From the NCBI RefSeq assembly GCF_963677715.1, contig NZ_OY782495.1, positions 1,850,001 through 1,914,000 on the forward strand: a stretch of 64,000 bases of DNA. The letters are read 5' to 3'. The notes beneath the pieces were generated by a model. That model searched no databases and had not been told where the DNA came from. It was given only the letters and a program-made list of their open reading frames with translations. Each line of letters starts with the position of its first letter. The stretch's first letter is position 1. The stretch is from an uncultured Bacteroides sp. (GTDB lineage: Bacteria > Bacteroidota > Bacteroidia > Bacteroidales > Bacteroidaceae). A program made the translations under genes and the position numbers. Positions 17,787 to 27,343 of this stretch are shown here, in pieces.

Positions 17787-18635
17787 ATGAAGCTTATTGC
17801 AGAGAGTGGTTCTACAAGGACAGAATGGGCATTGATTGAAGATAATCATCTCATACAGCGTGTTTTTACCGAAGGGTTAAACCCTTTTTTCCAAACCCGC
17901 AGAGAAATTAGCCGAAGTGTCAGATTAGGATTGCCTGAATCTTTTTTTAGAAAAAAGCTGGAACAAGTTTACTACTACGGAGCCGGGTGTACCTCTAACG
18001 AGAAAAAAAACATCATAGGCGCTTCACTCGTTGCACAATTCAAAACACCTATCCAAGTAGAGAGTGATTTACTTGCCGCTGCGCGAGGCTTATTTAAAGA
18101 CGAGGCAGGGATTGCCTGCATCCTGGGGACAGGATCAAACTCCTGCTTTTACGATGGAAAAATCATAGTAAAAAACGTAAAAGCGGCCGGCTATATTCTT
18201 GGCGATGAAGGTAGTGGCGCCGTACTTGGCAAAAACTTTCTATCGGATGTTCTTAAAGGATTGGCTCCAAAAGAAATCACCAATGACTTTTACGAAAAGT
18301 TTCGCATCTCGGCTAACGATGTAATGGAGTCTGTATACAACCTCCCCTTTCCCAGCCGCTTCTTAGCAACTATCTCTTATTTTCTGGCAGACTATCTGGA
18401 TAATGATTATGTCTACAACCTACTCACCGACAATCTACGCCGGTTCTTTACCCGTAGTATCTGCCAATACGACTATAAAAACTACCCCATCCGTTTTGTA
18501 GGGTCTATAGCCTATAGTTACTCTGAAATACTCATCAATATCGCTCGCGAATTTGACATAGAACTTGATGCAATAGAAGAAACACCTGTGCCGGGTCTCA
18601 TTGAATTTCATTCTATGAATATTGAAGAGGCATAA
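17787..18635 (+). CDS. BadF/BcrA-type amino-sugar kinase, paralogue of the MurK-like protein
   Basis: A 282-residue ASKHA-fold kinase without signal peptide. ATP-binding signatures are ESGSTRTEWAL (phosphate 1), CILGTGSNSC around residue 112 and GDEGSGAVLG around 137. The family includes N-acetylglucosamine kinases and the MurNAc kinase MurK. It is clearly related to the protein at 42.8 kb: YFYGAGC/YYYGAGC, E-or-D-LLAAARGL and PFPNRFLA/PFPSRFLA are shared. It likely phosphorylates GlcNAc, MurNAc or a related amino sugar in the cytoplasm, and stands as a single gene in front of the salvage locus. Confidence 0.8.
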   Translation: MKLIAESGSTRTEWALIEDNHLIQRVFTEGLNPFFQTRREISRSVRLGLPESFFRKKLEQVYYYGAGCTSNEKKNIIGASLVAQFKTPIQVESDLLAAARGLFKDEAGIACILGTGSNSCFYDGKIIVKNVKAAGYILGDEGSGAVLGKNFLSDVLKGLAPKEITNDFYEKFRISANDVMESVYNLPFPSRFLATISYFLADYLDNDYVYNLLTDNLRRFFTRSICQYDYKNYPIRFVGSIAYSYSEILINIAREFDIELDAIEETPVPGLIEFHSMNIEEA

Positions 18636-18930
18636 ATATTCTTATATACTCCTCTTCCTACCGCTTTTAATATTTAGAAGCAAATTATCATAATTTTTTC
18701 TTCGAATATCTTTAAGGAGTCGTATCCTTGCAGAATAAGGATCACTGAGTCTCTCAGGCAAATTAAGATTCTGCACAACCAATAAATACTTCAGGCAGTT
18801 TTTTTAGACAAGTAAAGAATTACGCTTATCAGCATTTAGCTATTTATTTTCGAAAGCTGGCAGAAATGCAAAGTTTTAAATATAAATCATAATTAATGCA
18901 AATATAAGTCCTTAATATTAAAACAAAATA

Positions 18931-18938
18931 TATCTTTG
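18931..18938 (+). promoter_or_regulatory. Possible promoter of the long SusC leader
   Basis: TATCTTTG is a perfect TAnnTTTG match. If used, it gives a leader of about 470 bases before SusC. No good -33 TTG is visible. No closer match to the consensus was found between 18939 and 19413. Confidence 0.4.
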
Positions 18939-19413
18939 TCACAATGAAGCTTGAGAAAGTTTCTAAACTTTTGTTAACAGCTAATATTTTTCACTTAAAA
19001 ACAACCAACAAAGTTCATTAAGATTCAATAAGCTAAAACACTGCTACCATATAAATTGGTCTACTTTTTTGAAACACGTCCCTGTCATCTTTGCCGAAGG
19101 AGGCAATTGCATGACAACGATTGACCAGAAAAGAGCTATTTTAACTAAAAAACATATTTCAGAAGGTAATCAACATCAATTTCAGCACTTGTTTGGTATT
19201 AAAATTATATATATAATATTAACAAAACGAAATATAAAAATGATTTAGCTTAATAAAATCTAACAAATCAATCATACATTAATATCTTAAAAAATAAAGC
19301 CTATGATGAATGAACGCCAATCGAGGATAGCATTGACTACCCTTTCCTTTTCGTTTTACTTGTGTTTTTGACATATCAATCAATTAAACAATTAATTAAA
19401 TCACCAATCTTTT
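18939..19413 (+). other. Long presumptive leader of the first SusC gene
   Basis: The gap 18636-19413 has no gene above 60 codons. It holds a two-part hairpin: TGTCAT (19083-19088, reading TGTCAT) with ATGACA (19111-19116), and inside it TTGCC (19091-19095) with GGCAA (19102-19106). A 45-codon ORF starts at ATG 19111, discussed in the findings. A 22-codon ORF (MMNERQSRIAL...) runs 19303-19371 just before SusC. None is proven to be functional. The upstream part 18636-18930 shows nothing recognisable. Confidence 0.4.
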
Positions 19414-22400
19414 ATGAACAATCGAAAAAAACGAGGACTAGCAAACAGCAAATCCTTCATAACCGTAACAATAGTCTCCCTTCTTATAGTAGGAAGTGGC
19501 ACAGCAACGGCTAACCAAACGGTCTCAGGTAAATCTTATGAGGCAGCAGAACAACTACAGGCCCAGACCATAAACGGTGTGGTAGTAGATGCTAACGGAG
19601 AAACTGTAATCGGTGCCAGTGTTATTGAAAAAGGCACAACGAATGGAATAGTTACTGACATAGATGGGAAATTCACTTTAAATGTAAAACTTGGAGTTAC
19701 CTTACAAATCTCGTTCGTAGGTTTTCAAACTCAGGAAGTGAAAGCAACCAGAACCATGAAAATAATACTAAAAGAAGATACTGAGCTCTTGGATGAAGTT
19801 GTTGTAGTTGGGTATGGCACACAAAAGAAAGCAAATCTCACGGGAGCTGTATCTACTGTAGATGTTGGTAAAACACTAGAAGCTCGCCCCCAATCGGATA
19901 TAACGAAAGCACTACAAGGCGTTGTCCCAGGTTTATCAATTATTAACACGAGCGGCAAGCTCAACTCTCAACCAACCATTACCATCCGTGGTACAGGAAC
20001 ATTAAGCAATGACGCAAAAAGTAATCCCCTGATCATAGTAGATGGCGTGCCAATGGATGATATTTCGTATCTTAACACACAAGATATACAAAACATATCT
20101 GTATTGAAAGATGCAGCCTCTACTTCTATTTATGGAACACGTGCTGCTTTTGGGGTCATCTTAATCACTACAAAATCGGCAAAGAAGACTGATAAAGTAA
20201 CTGTAAATTATACAAACAATTTTTCTTGGGACACCCCAACGATACTCCCCAACTATCCGGACGTAGCCTCACAGGCAAAAGCTCTCCGGGCAGCAAACCT
20301 TCGGGCCGGACTGTCAAACGAATTATTTGGTATGGTTATGGACGACAGCTTCATCTCCAAAGCAGAAGGATGGAAAGAAAGACATGGAGGCAAAGCAGGC
20401 TACCGCGAAATGGTTCCGGGTGATGACTTTGACCTCGCCGCAGATGGGAGTGCTCTATATTATGCAGATTGGGACGTAGTCGGTATTATGTTCCGCAATT
20501 GGAAACCAGGGCAAAGTCACAACCTGTCGGTACAAGGAACAAGTGGAAAGACTTCCTATTTCATGTCCATGGGATATAACCATGAAGAAGGCGTAATGAC
20601 TTTCAATCCTGACCAATTAGATAAATATAACGCAACCATGAATGTCACATCAGACATAACCAACTGGCTACAAGTAGGAGGACGTTTCAGTTACAGCGAC
20701 AAGGACTATACCACGCCCAATACCCGACGTGACACATATACATACATGTGGCGCTGGGGTAGCTTCTTCGGCCCATACGGCACATATCAAGGTACAGACA
20801 TGCGTAATGATATTGCTTATCTGAAACAGGCAGGTGATGACAAGACCAATGACTCTTATACCCGCATAGGAACTTTCTTAAAAGCAACCATAACGAAAGG
20901 GCTTACTCTAAATGCTGATTATACTCTAAGCCTGCGAAATTCTAATGAAAAATCCGCCGGTCTCCCTGTTACTTGCTGGAACTCCTGGGGTGGAAAAATA
21001 ACAACTCCTACCATACTTAGCAGTGGAACTTCTACATACGTTTATCAAGAATCAATTAAAGACCAATCTTATGCTTTAAATGTTTATGCCAACTATGAAT
21101 TGAGTCTGGCTAAAATGCACCACTTCAACTTTATGATCGGAACAAATGCAGAAGAAGGAGAATACGAATCAGACTGGGCTCAACGCAAAAACTTACTAGA
21201 TGGCAATATGCCTGAATTTAATCTGGCTACAGGTGATCAGACAGTAGGAGGTTCTCACAGTGAATGGGGAACAGCTGGTTGGTTCGGCCGAATCAATTAC
21301 GATTATAACGGCATCTGGCTACTAGAAATGAACGGGCGTTACGACGGATCTTCCAAGTTTCCCGCAAGCGACCGTTGGGCCTTTTTTCCTTCTGGTTCTG
21401 TGGGATACCGCATAAGCGAAGAAAAGTATTTTATGCCACTTAAAAAAGTGATCAATAACGTTAAGTTACGTGCTTCTTATGGTGAAATTGGTAACCAAGC
21501 CATAGGAGATAATATGTTCATCTCTACATTAAGTAAAGAAACAGACAGTAACGTTCACTGGTTAGATGATGGTGGCAATAAAGTCGTAAGCTACGACCTG
21601 CCTTCGTTGGTTTCAGCCAAACTAAAGTGGGAACGCATTCAAACCTTGGATTTAGGTACTGACCTAGGTTTCCTCAATAATGAATTAAGTGCCTCTTTCG
21701 ACTGGTATCAACGCACCACAAAAGACATGTTAGCACCAGGACAAGCAATGCCTCAAACATTGGGTGCCAGTGCTCCTAAAATTAATGCCGGTACATTGAG
21801 AACTCGGGGTTGGGAACTAGCCATTGACTGGCATCATCTATTTAATAAAGTAACAGTCTACGCAAACGCCTCTATCGGCGACTTCAAAACTGTCATAACT
21901 AAATGGGACGATGACAGCAAATTGTTGAATTCAAATTACAGTGGCAAAAATTATGGAGATATCTGGGGATTTGAGACTGATCGCTACTTTACTGCCAATG
22001 ATTTCAATGCTGACGGAAGCTATAAAGAAGGTGTTGCCAGCCAAGCAGGCTTAGAGCAAAGTGGTTTCGTTTATGGTCCTGGTGATGTCAAATTCAAGAA
22101 TCTGAATGGCGATAATGTAATTGATGGCGGCAAAGGTACTGCAGATGACCATGGCGATTTAAAAGTTATTGGTAACACAACTCCACGCTACCAATACAGT
22201 TTTCGCTTGGGTGGTGAATGGAAAGGCTTTGATATCGACATGTTCTTTCAAGGCATTGGTAAACGCGACGTATGGACTCAGTCAGCTTTCGTAATGCCAA
22301 TGATGCGTGGTGCGGATGCCATCTATGCAAACCAGACAAATTACTGGACTGAAGAAAATCCTAATCCCAGTGCTGATTTCCCTCGAATGTGGCCGGGAAA

Positions 22401-22746
22401 TGCCGGGCAAGGAAACATTTCCGTCATTGATAAAGGAAATCACAACTTCTACCCTCAAAGTAAATATTTAGTAAACATGGCTTATTTACGTTTCAAGAAC
22501 TTAACAATTGGCTATACTTTACCTAAAATATGGACACGCAAAGCCTATATGGATAAAGTTCGCGTTTACTTTAGTGCAAATAATCTTTGTGAACTAATCA
22601 ACAATAGCAATGCACCAGTAGATCCTGAAATCGACACAAGTGAAGCTGTTGCCCTTGGTGAAACCAATGATTATGGTAATGGCACATGGGGACGCGTAGA
22701 CCCTATGTATCGGACGATATCATTCGGATTACAAGTTACTTTCTAA
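19414..22746 (+). CDS. SusC-type TonB-dependent outer-membrane transporter, salvage locus
   Basis: An 1110-residue TonB-dependent receptor. Order: signal/anchor helix (residues 15-33), a carboxypeptidase-D-like domain (INGVVVDANGETVIGASV to about 120), a TonB box-like LLDEVVVVGYGTQKK, the plug (VPGLSII, TITIRGTGTLS, NPLIIVDGVPMDD, VLKDAASTSIYGTRAAFGVILI) and a 22-strand barrel ending FGLQVTF. There is no STN signalling domain, so direct control through an ECF anti-sigma is not expected. It should import an oligomeric ligand captured by the SusD protein 33 bases downstream. The neighbours suggest peptidoglycan fragments as that ligand; this is inference. Confidence 0.9.
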   Translation: MNNRKKRGLANSKSFITVTIVSLLIVGSGTATANQTVSGKSYEAAEQLQAQTINGVVVDANGETVIGASVIEKGTTNGIVTDIDGKFTLNVKLGVTLQISFVGFQTQEVKATRTMKIILKEDTELLDEVVVVGYGTQKKANLTGAVSTVDVGKTLEARPQSDITKALQGVVPGLSIINTSGKLNSQPTITIRGTGTLSNDAKSNPLIIVDGVPMDDISYLNTQDIQNISVLKDAASTSIYGTRAAFGVILITTKSAKKTDKVTVNYTNNFSWDTPTILPNYPDVASQAKALRAANLRAGLSNELFGMVMDDSFISKAEGWKERHGGKAGYREMVPGDDFDLAADGSALYYADWDVVGIMFRNWKPGQSHNLSVQGTSGKTSYFMSMGYNHEEGVMTFNPDQLDKYNATMNVTSDITNWLQVGGRFSYSDKDYTTPNTRRDTYTYMWRWGSFFGPYGTYQGTDMRNDIAYLKQAGDDKTNDSYTRIGTFLKATITKGLTLNADYTLSLRNSNEKSAGLPVTCWNSWGGKITTPTILSSGTSTYVYQESIKDQSYALNVYANYELSLAKMHHFNFMIGTNAEEGEYESDWAQRKNLLDGNMPEFNLATGDQTVGGSHSEWGTAGWFGRINYDYNGIWLLEMNGRYDGSSKFPASDRWAFFPSGSVGYRISEEKYFMPLKKVINNVKLRASYGEIGNQAIGDNMFISTLSKETDSNVHWLDDGGNKVVSYDLPSLVSAKLKWERIQTLDLGTDLGFLNNELSASFDWYQRTTKDMLAPGQAMPQTLGASAPKINAGTLRTRGWELAIDWHHLFNKVTVYANASIGDFKTVITKWDDDSKLLNSNYSGKNYGDIWGFETDRYFTANDFNADGSYKEGVASQAGLEQSGFVYGPGDVKFKNLNGDNVIDGGKGTADDHGDLKVIGNTTPRYQYSFRLGGEWKGFDIDMFFQGIGKRDVWTQSAFVMPMMRGADAIYANQTNYWTEENPNPSADFPRMWPGNAGQGNISVIDKGNHNFYPQSKYLVNMAYLRFKNLTIGYTLPKIWTRKAYMDKVRVYFSANNLCELINNSNAPVDPEIDTSEAVALGETNDYGNGTWGRVDPMYRTISFGLQVTF

Positions 22747-22779
22747 CACAATATCAAACAATAAATAGCAATTAATTAT

Positions 22780-24471
22780 ATGAAAAAAATCAATATAATA
22801 TGTCTATTATCGCTCGTCGCATTCACCAGTTGCGACAGTATTCTAGACAAAGAACCGCTAGATACTTTTACCAATACTAATTTTTGGACAAATGAAAGTA
22901 ATGTATCTGGCTATGCCAACGAATTCTACGAGCAATTTACCGGATATGGTAATGGAAGTGGATCTGGAGATTTCTATTTTAAAACACTTTCTGACGACCA
23001 AGCTGGCCAAAGCTTTGCCGATTGGCCCTATCTTAATATTCCTGCTAGTAATGCCACATGGAAGAACGGTTGGATTGAAATCCGTCGTGCTAACATTATG
23101 CTAGAAAAGGTAGCAGACATCTCTGATATGAATGAAAGTGTTAAAAATCATTGGTTAGGAGTAGCCCATTTAATGCGCGCATGGCAGTATTATCATCTGA
23201 TACGCATGTTTGGTGACGTACAGTGGATTGAAAAATCACTGGACATAACCGACGAAGGAGTTCTTTATGGCGCTCGTGAAAAAAGAGATGATGTGATGGA
23301 CAAGGTGTTGGATGACCTAAACTTTGCTGTTGCAAATATCAATGATGTAACTTCTAAAGTAACGTGGAGCTGCTCACTAGCCAATGCGATGAAAGCTGAA
23401 ATATGCTTATATGAAGGAACTTTCCGCAAATATCGCAAAGCAGAAGACGGGCAAGATGCACCTGATACAGAAGGAGCTAATAAATTTCTGACAGCTTGTA
23501 AAGAAGCCTGTTCAGCCATCATGGCTAAAAGTTATAAACTGAACGATTCCTACCAAGGTAATTATAACTCTATTGACTTAAGTGGAAATTCTGAAATGAT
23601 TTTCTACAAGGCATATAAACAGACTTTATTAACACATTCATTGATTGACTATACTTGCTCTTCGACACAACTCAGCGGAATGTCAAAAGACGCCTTTGAA
23701 TCATATCTGTTCACAGATGGCAAGCCATTGTCATTGACAAGCCTGAATAAAAATGATGCAGCACCATTACAGTACGGCCACTTGTCACTAAACGACATGT
23801 TGTCCATTCGCGATAAGCGTCTGGCTCAAACCATTGACACAGTAGCTTTCTACCAAGGCAACGGTTTTACTCGCTTTAACGATGGCATGGAAATGACCTC
23901 TTCCACTGGTTATGGTGTAGCTAAATATGATAATGGAAGCATACCTACCATGTATAGAAACCAAACAAGCAGTAATTACACGCATGCTCCATTATTTTGG
24001 TTGGCAGTTATTTATCTAAACTATGCAGAAGCTTGTGCAGAGTTGGGCACTATTACTCAAAGCGATTTGAACAATACGATCAACTTACTTAAAGACCGTG
24101 CCGGTTTGCAACATTTATCTGTCACTGTAGGCTTTCACGACCCTGCCAATAAAGAAAATGTAAACGATTTAGTTTGGGAGATTCGTCGTGAGCGTCGTTG
24201 TGAATTAATGTTTGATAACTGGAATCGTTATTGGGACTTGATTCGTTGGCACCAGTTAGACAGGCTCGATTCTAGCATAAATCCAGATATTCTTCGGGGT
24301 GCAAATGTCAGTAACGATCCCAACTGCAAAGCAGACAAAACAGGTAACTATATAGACGGAAGTAAAGGAAAAGTTCGTATTTATAATAAAAAGTATTATT
24401 TATATCCGCTTCCATCTGATCAGATTAGTCTGAATCCTCAATTGGCACCTAATAATCCAGGTTGGGAATAG
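22780..24471 (+). CDS. SusD/RagB-type surface lipoprotein, salvage locus
   Basis: A 563-residue lipoprotein: signal MKKINIICLLSLVAFTSC with lipid Cys19, then the SusD helical TPR-like scaffold (LMRAWQYYHLIRMFGDVQ, WLAVIYLNYAEACAELG) and the conserved C-terminal part VWEIRRERRCELMFDNWNRYWDLIRW plus YLYPLPSDQISLNPQLAPNNPGW. It forms the lid of the SusC pore and determines ligand capture at the surface. Most of the length matches the family. A strong hairpin follows. Confidence 0.92.
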   Translation: MKKINIICLLSLVAFTSCDSILDKEPLDTFTNTNFWTNESNVSGYANEFYEQFTGYGNGSGSGDFYFKTLSDDQAGQSFADWPYLNIPASNATWKNGWIEIRRANIMLEKVADISDMNESVKNHWLGVAHLMRAWQYYHLIRMFGDVQWIEKSLDITDEGVLYGAREKRDDVMDKVLDDLNFAVANINDVTSKVTWSCSLANAMKAEICLYEGTFRKYRKAEDGQDAPDTEGANKFLTACKEACSAIMAKSYKLNDSYQGNYNSIDLSGNSEMIFYKAYKQTLLTHSLIDYTCSSTQLSGMSKDAFESYLFTDGKPLSLTSLNKNDAAPLQYGHLSLNDMLSIRDKRLAQTIDTVAFYQGNGFTRFNDGMEMTSSTGYGVAKYDNGSIPTMYRNQTSSNYTHAPLFWLAVIYLNYAEACAELGTITQSDLNNTINLLKDRAGLQHLSVTVGFHDPANKENVNDLVWEIRRERRCELMFDNWNRYWDLIRWHQLDRLDSSINPDILRGANVSNDPNCKADKTGNYIDGSKGKVRIYNKKYYLYPLPSDQISLNPQLAPNNPGWE

Positions 24472-24479
24472 AAATAATA

Positions 24480-24517
24480 GATGAAGGTTTATGTTTTATA
24501 AAGCATAAACCTTCATC
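24480..24517 (+). terminator. Hairpin after SusD, possible partial terminator
   Basis: GATGAAGGTTTATG (24480-24493) pairs perfectly with CATAAACCTTCATC (24504-24517), a 14-bp stem with a 10-base loop. No U tract follows, so it may stop only part of transcription or protect the SusCD message. This would separate high SusCD output from the enzyme genes. Confidence 0.6.
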
Positions 24518-24586
24518 ATCTAATTGCAAATTACTAATATAATACTAAAAGCCTTTTAAACAAGTATTCAACATCAGCGGAAAGAT

Positions 24587-24594
24587 TATCTTTG
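24587..24594 (+). promoter_or_regulatory. -7 box for the enzyme part of the salvage locus
   Basis: TATCTTTG is a perfect TAnnTTTG match ending 29 bases before the NamZ-like gene, giving a leader of about 23 bases. With the hairpin before it, it suggests a second transcription unit from 24.6 kb onward. Confidence 0.55.
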
Positions 24595-24623
24595 CTGTAA
24601 AAACTTTCTATTGATAATATATT

Positions 24624-25799
24624 ATGAATAAAACTCTACTTACAGCGATTTTATTTTGCAATTTGTTTTTTCTTAATGCGCAAGAAAAAACAAAAAACTC
24701 GGTTACTGTCGGCGCCGAACAAACGAAAGAATATTTCCCTATTCTAAAGAACAAACGAGTTGCTATATTTTCCAACCACACTGGTATGATAGGAAATAAG
24801 CACACGCTGGATGTATTATTAGAAAATAAATTCAATGTAGTAGCCATTTTCTCACCGGAACATGGCTTTCGTGGAGATGCAGATGCAGGCGAACATGTTT
24901 CAAGCTCTGTTGATACGCAAACAGGCGTACCCATACTTTCACTGTACGACGGAAAGGACGGAAAGCCCAGTGAAGAATCTATGCGTAAATTTGATATACT
25001 TGTTGTAGACATTCAAGATGTAGGGCTGCGGTTTTATACCTATTATATATCCATGGTTAAGCTTATGGATGCCTGTGCGGAATATAACCGGAAAATGGTT
25101 ATTCTAGATCGTCCTAACCCCAACGGACATTATGTAGACGGACCAATACTCAACATGAAATATAAATCGGGCGTGGGATGGCTTCCTATTCCTATTGTGT
25201 ATGGCATGACTTTAGGGGAACTTGCATTAATGGTGAATGGAGAGAAATGGCTCCCTGCATCGAGAGTATGTGACGTTACAGTTATTAAATGCCAAAATTA
25301 TACACACCATACATTATATAAAATTCCCATACCACCATCACCCAATTTACCGAACATGAAAGCGATTTACCTCTACCCTTCTATCTGCTATTTTGAAGCA
25401 ACCCCCGTTAGTCTGGGTAGAGGAACTTCGCTTCCATTTCAGGTATACGGGCACCCAAACATGACCGGATACAATTACAGTTTCACTCCTAAAAGCATTC
25501 CGGGAGCAAAGAATCCTCCTCAACTCGAAAAATTATGCCATGGAGTAAATTTAAGCGGACTTCCTGACAAAGAGATATGGGAAAAAGGTGTAGATTTGAG
25601 CTACGTTATTGACGCTTACAGAAATCTCAACATAGGCGATCATTTCTTCCGCCCGTTCTTCGAATTGCTTATCGGCACAGATTATGTGCGAAAAATGATT
25701 GAAGAGGGGAAAGATGCTAATCAGATCAAAGCCATGTGGAAAAATGACGTGGAAAAGTTTAAAAAACAGCGTAAGCCTTATTTGCTATATGCCGAGTAA
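24624..25799 (+). CDS. NamZ-like exo-beta-N-acetylmuramidase (DUF1343/GH171), copy 1
   Basis: A 391-residue exported protein (signal ends LNAQ, residue 20). It belongs to DUF1343, the GH171 family founded by NamZ, which removes MurNAc from the non-reducing end of peptidoglycan chains. Family marks are seen: AIFSNHTGMIG, the FSPEHGFRG motif with the proposed catalytic Glu near residue 80, VVDIQDVGLRFYTY, and LDRPNPNG. It would act in the periplasm on imported fragments. A second, diverged copy lies at 37.5 kb. The gene is first behind a probable promoter and is followed by a symporter. Confidence 0.85.
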   Translation: MNKTLLTAILFCNLFFLNAQEKTKNSVTVGAEQTKEYFPILKNKRVAIFSNHTGMIGNKHTLDVLLENKFNVVAIFSPEHGFRGDADAGEHVSSSVDTQTGVPILSLYDGKDGKPSEESMRKFDILVVDIQDVGLRFYTYYISMVKLMDACAEYNRKMVILDRPNPNGHYVDGPILNMKYKSGVGWLPIPIVYGMTLGELALMVNGEKWLPASRVCDVTVIKCQNYTHHTLYKIPIPPSPNLPNMKAIYLYPSICYFEATPVSLGRGTSLPFQVYGHPNMTGYNYSFTPKSIPGAKNPPQLEKLCHGVNLSGLPDKEIWEKGVDLSYVIDAYRNLNIGDHFFRPFFELLIGTDYVRKMIEEGKDANQIKAMWKNDVEKFKKQRKPYLLYAE

Positions 25800-25855
25800 A
25801 CTTCACAGGAAGCGTCAGAGAGAAAATTAATAATTAAAATATAAAAGACTACCAC

Positions 25856-27310
25856 ATGAGTCCTACTTTAGTATTAGCCACAATAGCAGCTTACTTTTTG
25901 ATATTATTTTTAGTATCGTATATTGCGGGTAGAAAAGCCGACAACCAAGGGTTCTTTGTGGGAAACCGGAAGTCATCTTGGTACATAGTAGCCTTTGCCA
26001 TGATAGGTTCAAGCATATCCGGCGTCACTTTTGTTTCAGTACCAGGCATGGTAGCGAGCAGCAATTTCTCTTATCTGCAAATGGTTCTTGGCTTTGTAGC
26101 CGGTCAGTTCATCATAGCCTTTGTATTAATACCCTTATTCTATAAAATGAATCTTGTCTCTATCTACGAATATCTGGAGAATAGATTCGGGGCATCATCA
26201 TATAGAACCGGAGCTTGGTTCTTTTTTATTTCAAAAATGTTAGGAGCTGCGGTACGCCTGTTTTTAGTGTGCCTCACTCTGCAACTATTAGTCTTCGACC
26301 CACTTCGACTCCCTTTTATCCTAAACGTAATAGCTACGGTTGCTTTAGTATGGTTATACACCTTTCGCGGCGGAGTAAAATCACTGATATGGACGGATTC
26401 TTTGAAAACATTCTGCCTTATCGTTTCAGTCGTTTTGTGTATTTATTATATTGCATCAGATTTGAATCTTAATTTTAGCGGAATGATGTCTACAATAGCA
26501 GACAGCCATTTATCCCGATTATTTTTCTTCGACGATATTAATGATAAGCGCTTCTTCTTTAAACAGTTTTTGGCCGGTATATTTACGATGATCGCTATGA
26601 CCGGGCTCGATCAGGATATGATGCAACGCAACCTGAGCTGTAAAAATTTTAAAGATTCTCAAAAGAACATGATCACCAGCGGAATATTTCAGTTCTTTGT
26701 TGTATTACTATTCTTGTTACTGGGTGTATTACTCTATACTTTCACCACCCAAAAAGGAATAACCAATCCGGCCAAAAGTGATGAGCTCTTCCCAATGGTT
26801 GCTACAGGTCATTATTTCCCTGTTATTGTCGGCATACTTTTTATTATAGGATTAATTTCTTCGGCCTATTCGGCTGCGGGTTCCGCTCTGACTGCCCTAA
26901 CCACCTCTTTTACTGTAGATATACTGGGAACCAAAGGTAAAAGTGAAAATGAAGTGGTAAAAATACGTAAGCGTGTGCACATAGGCATGTCTGTGGTTAT
27001 GGGCATCACGATAATTGTTTTCAACTCACTAAATAATACCAGTGTAATTGATGCCGTATATATTCTGGCAAGTTATACTTACGGCCCTATACTCGGACTA
27101 TTTGCCTTTGGAATATGTACCAAAAAGCAGGTTCGGGATAAATATATTCCGCTAGTAGCCATTGCGTCGCCATTACTCTGTTTCATTCTGCAAAAGAATT
27201 CAGAATCATGGTTCAACGGATATGCTTTTAGCTATGAACTATTAATATTTAATGCACTCTTTACCTTCATCGGGCTGAGCCTTTTGATTGTAAAAAATAA
27301 AAATAAATAA
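25856..27310 (+). CDS. Sodium:solute symporter (SSS family)
   Basis: A 484-residue inner-membrane protein with about 13 helices. The N-terminal DNQGFFVGNRKSSWYIVAFAMIGSSISGVTFVSVPG is the SSS signature region, and TGLDQDMMQRNLSCKN and SSAYSAAGSALTALTTSF with serines for the sodium site follow. Relatives move sugars, sialic acid, or amino acids with sodium. Its place between NamZ-like and amidase genes suggests that it takes up a product of periplasmic peptidoglycan breakdown, such as a MurNAc-containing sugar, a peptide or an amino acid. Substrate is not readable from sequence. Confidence 0.85.
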   Translation: MSPTLVLATIAAYFLILFLVSYIAGRKADNQGFFVGNRKSSWYIVAFAMIGSSISGVTFVSVPGMVASSNFSYLQMVLGFVAGQFIIAFVLIPLFYKMNLVSIYEYLENRFGASSYRTGAWFFFISKMLGAAVRLFLVCLTLQLLVFDPLRLPFILNVIATVALVWLYTFRGGVKSLIWTDSLKTFCLIVSVVLCIYYIASDLNLNFSGMMSTIADSHLSRLFFFDDINDKRFFFKQFLAGIFTMIAMTGLDQDMMQRNLSCKNFKDSQKNMITSGIFQFFVVLLFLLLGVLLYTFTTQKGITNPAKSDELFPMVATGHYFPVIVGILFIIGLISSAYSAAGSALTALTTSFTVDILGTKGKSENEVVKIRKRVHIGMSVVMGITIIVFNSLNNTSVIDAVYILASYTYGPILGLFAFGICTKKQVRDKYIPLVAIASPLLCFILQKNSESWFNGYAFSYELLIFNALFTFIGLSLLIVKNKNK

Positions 27311-27343
27311 ATCGAAAGATCAATTTATAAACTTAACACAATT

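Noticed and set aside
19303-19371. 22-codon ORF just before the first SusC gene
   Set aside because: Too short to support as a gene; kept only as a note in the leader description.
17294-19413. Invertible promoter of the Bacteroides type
   Set aside because: No pair of inverted repeats flanking a promoter-sized segment was found here or before either SusC gene; inverted repeats seen are hairpins.
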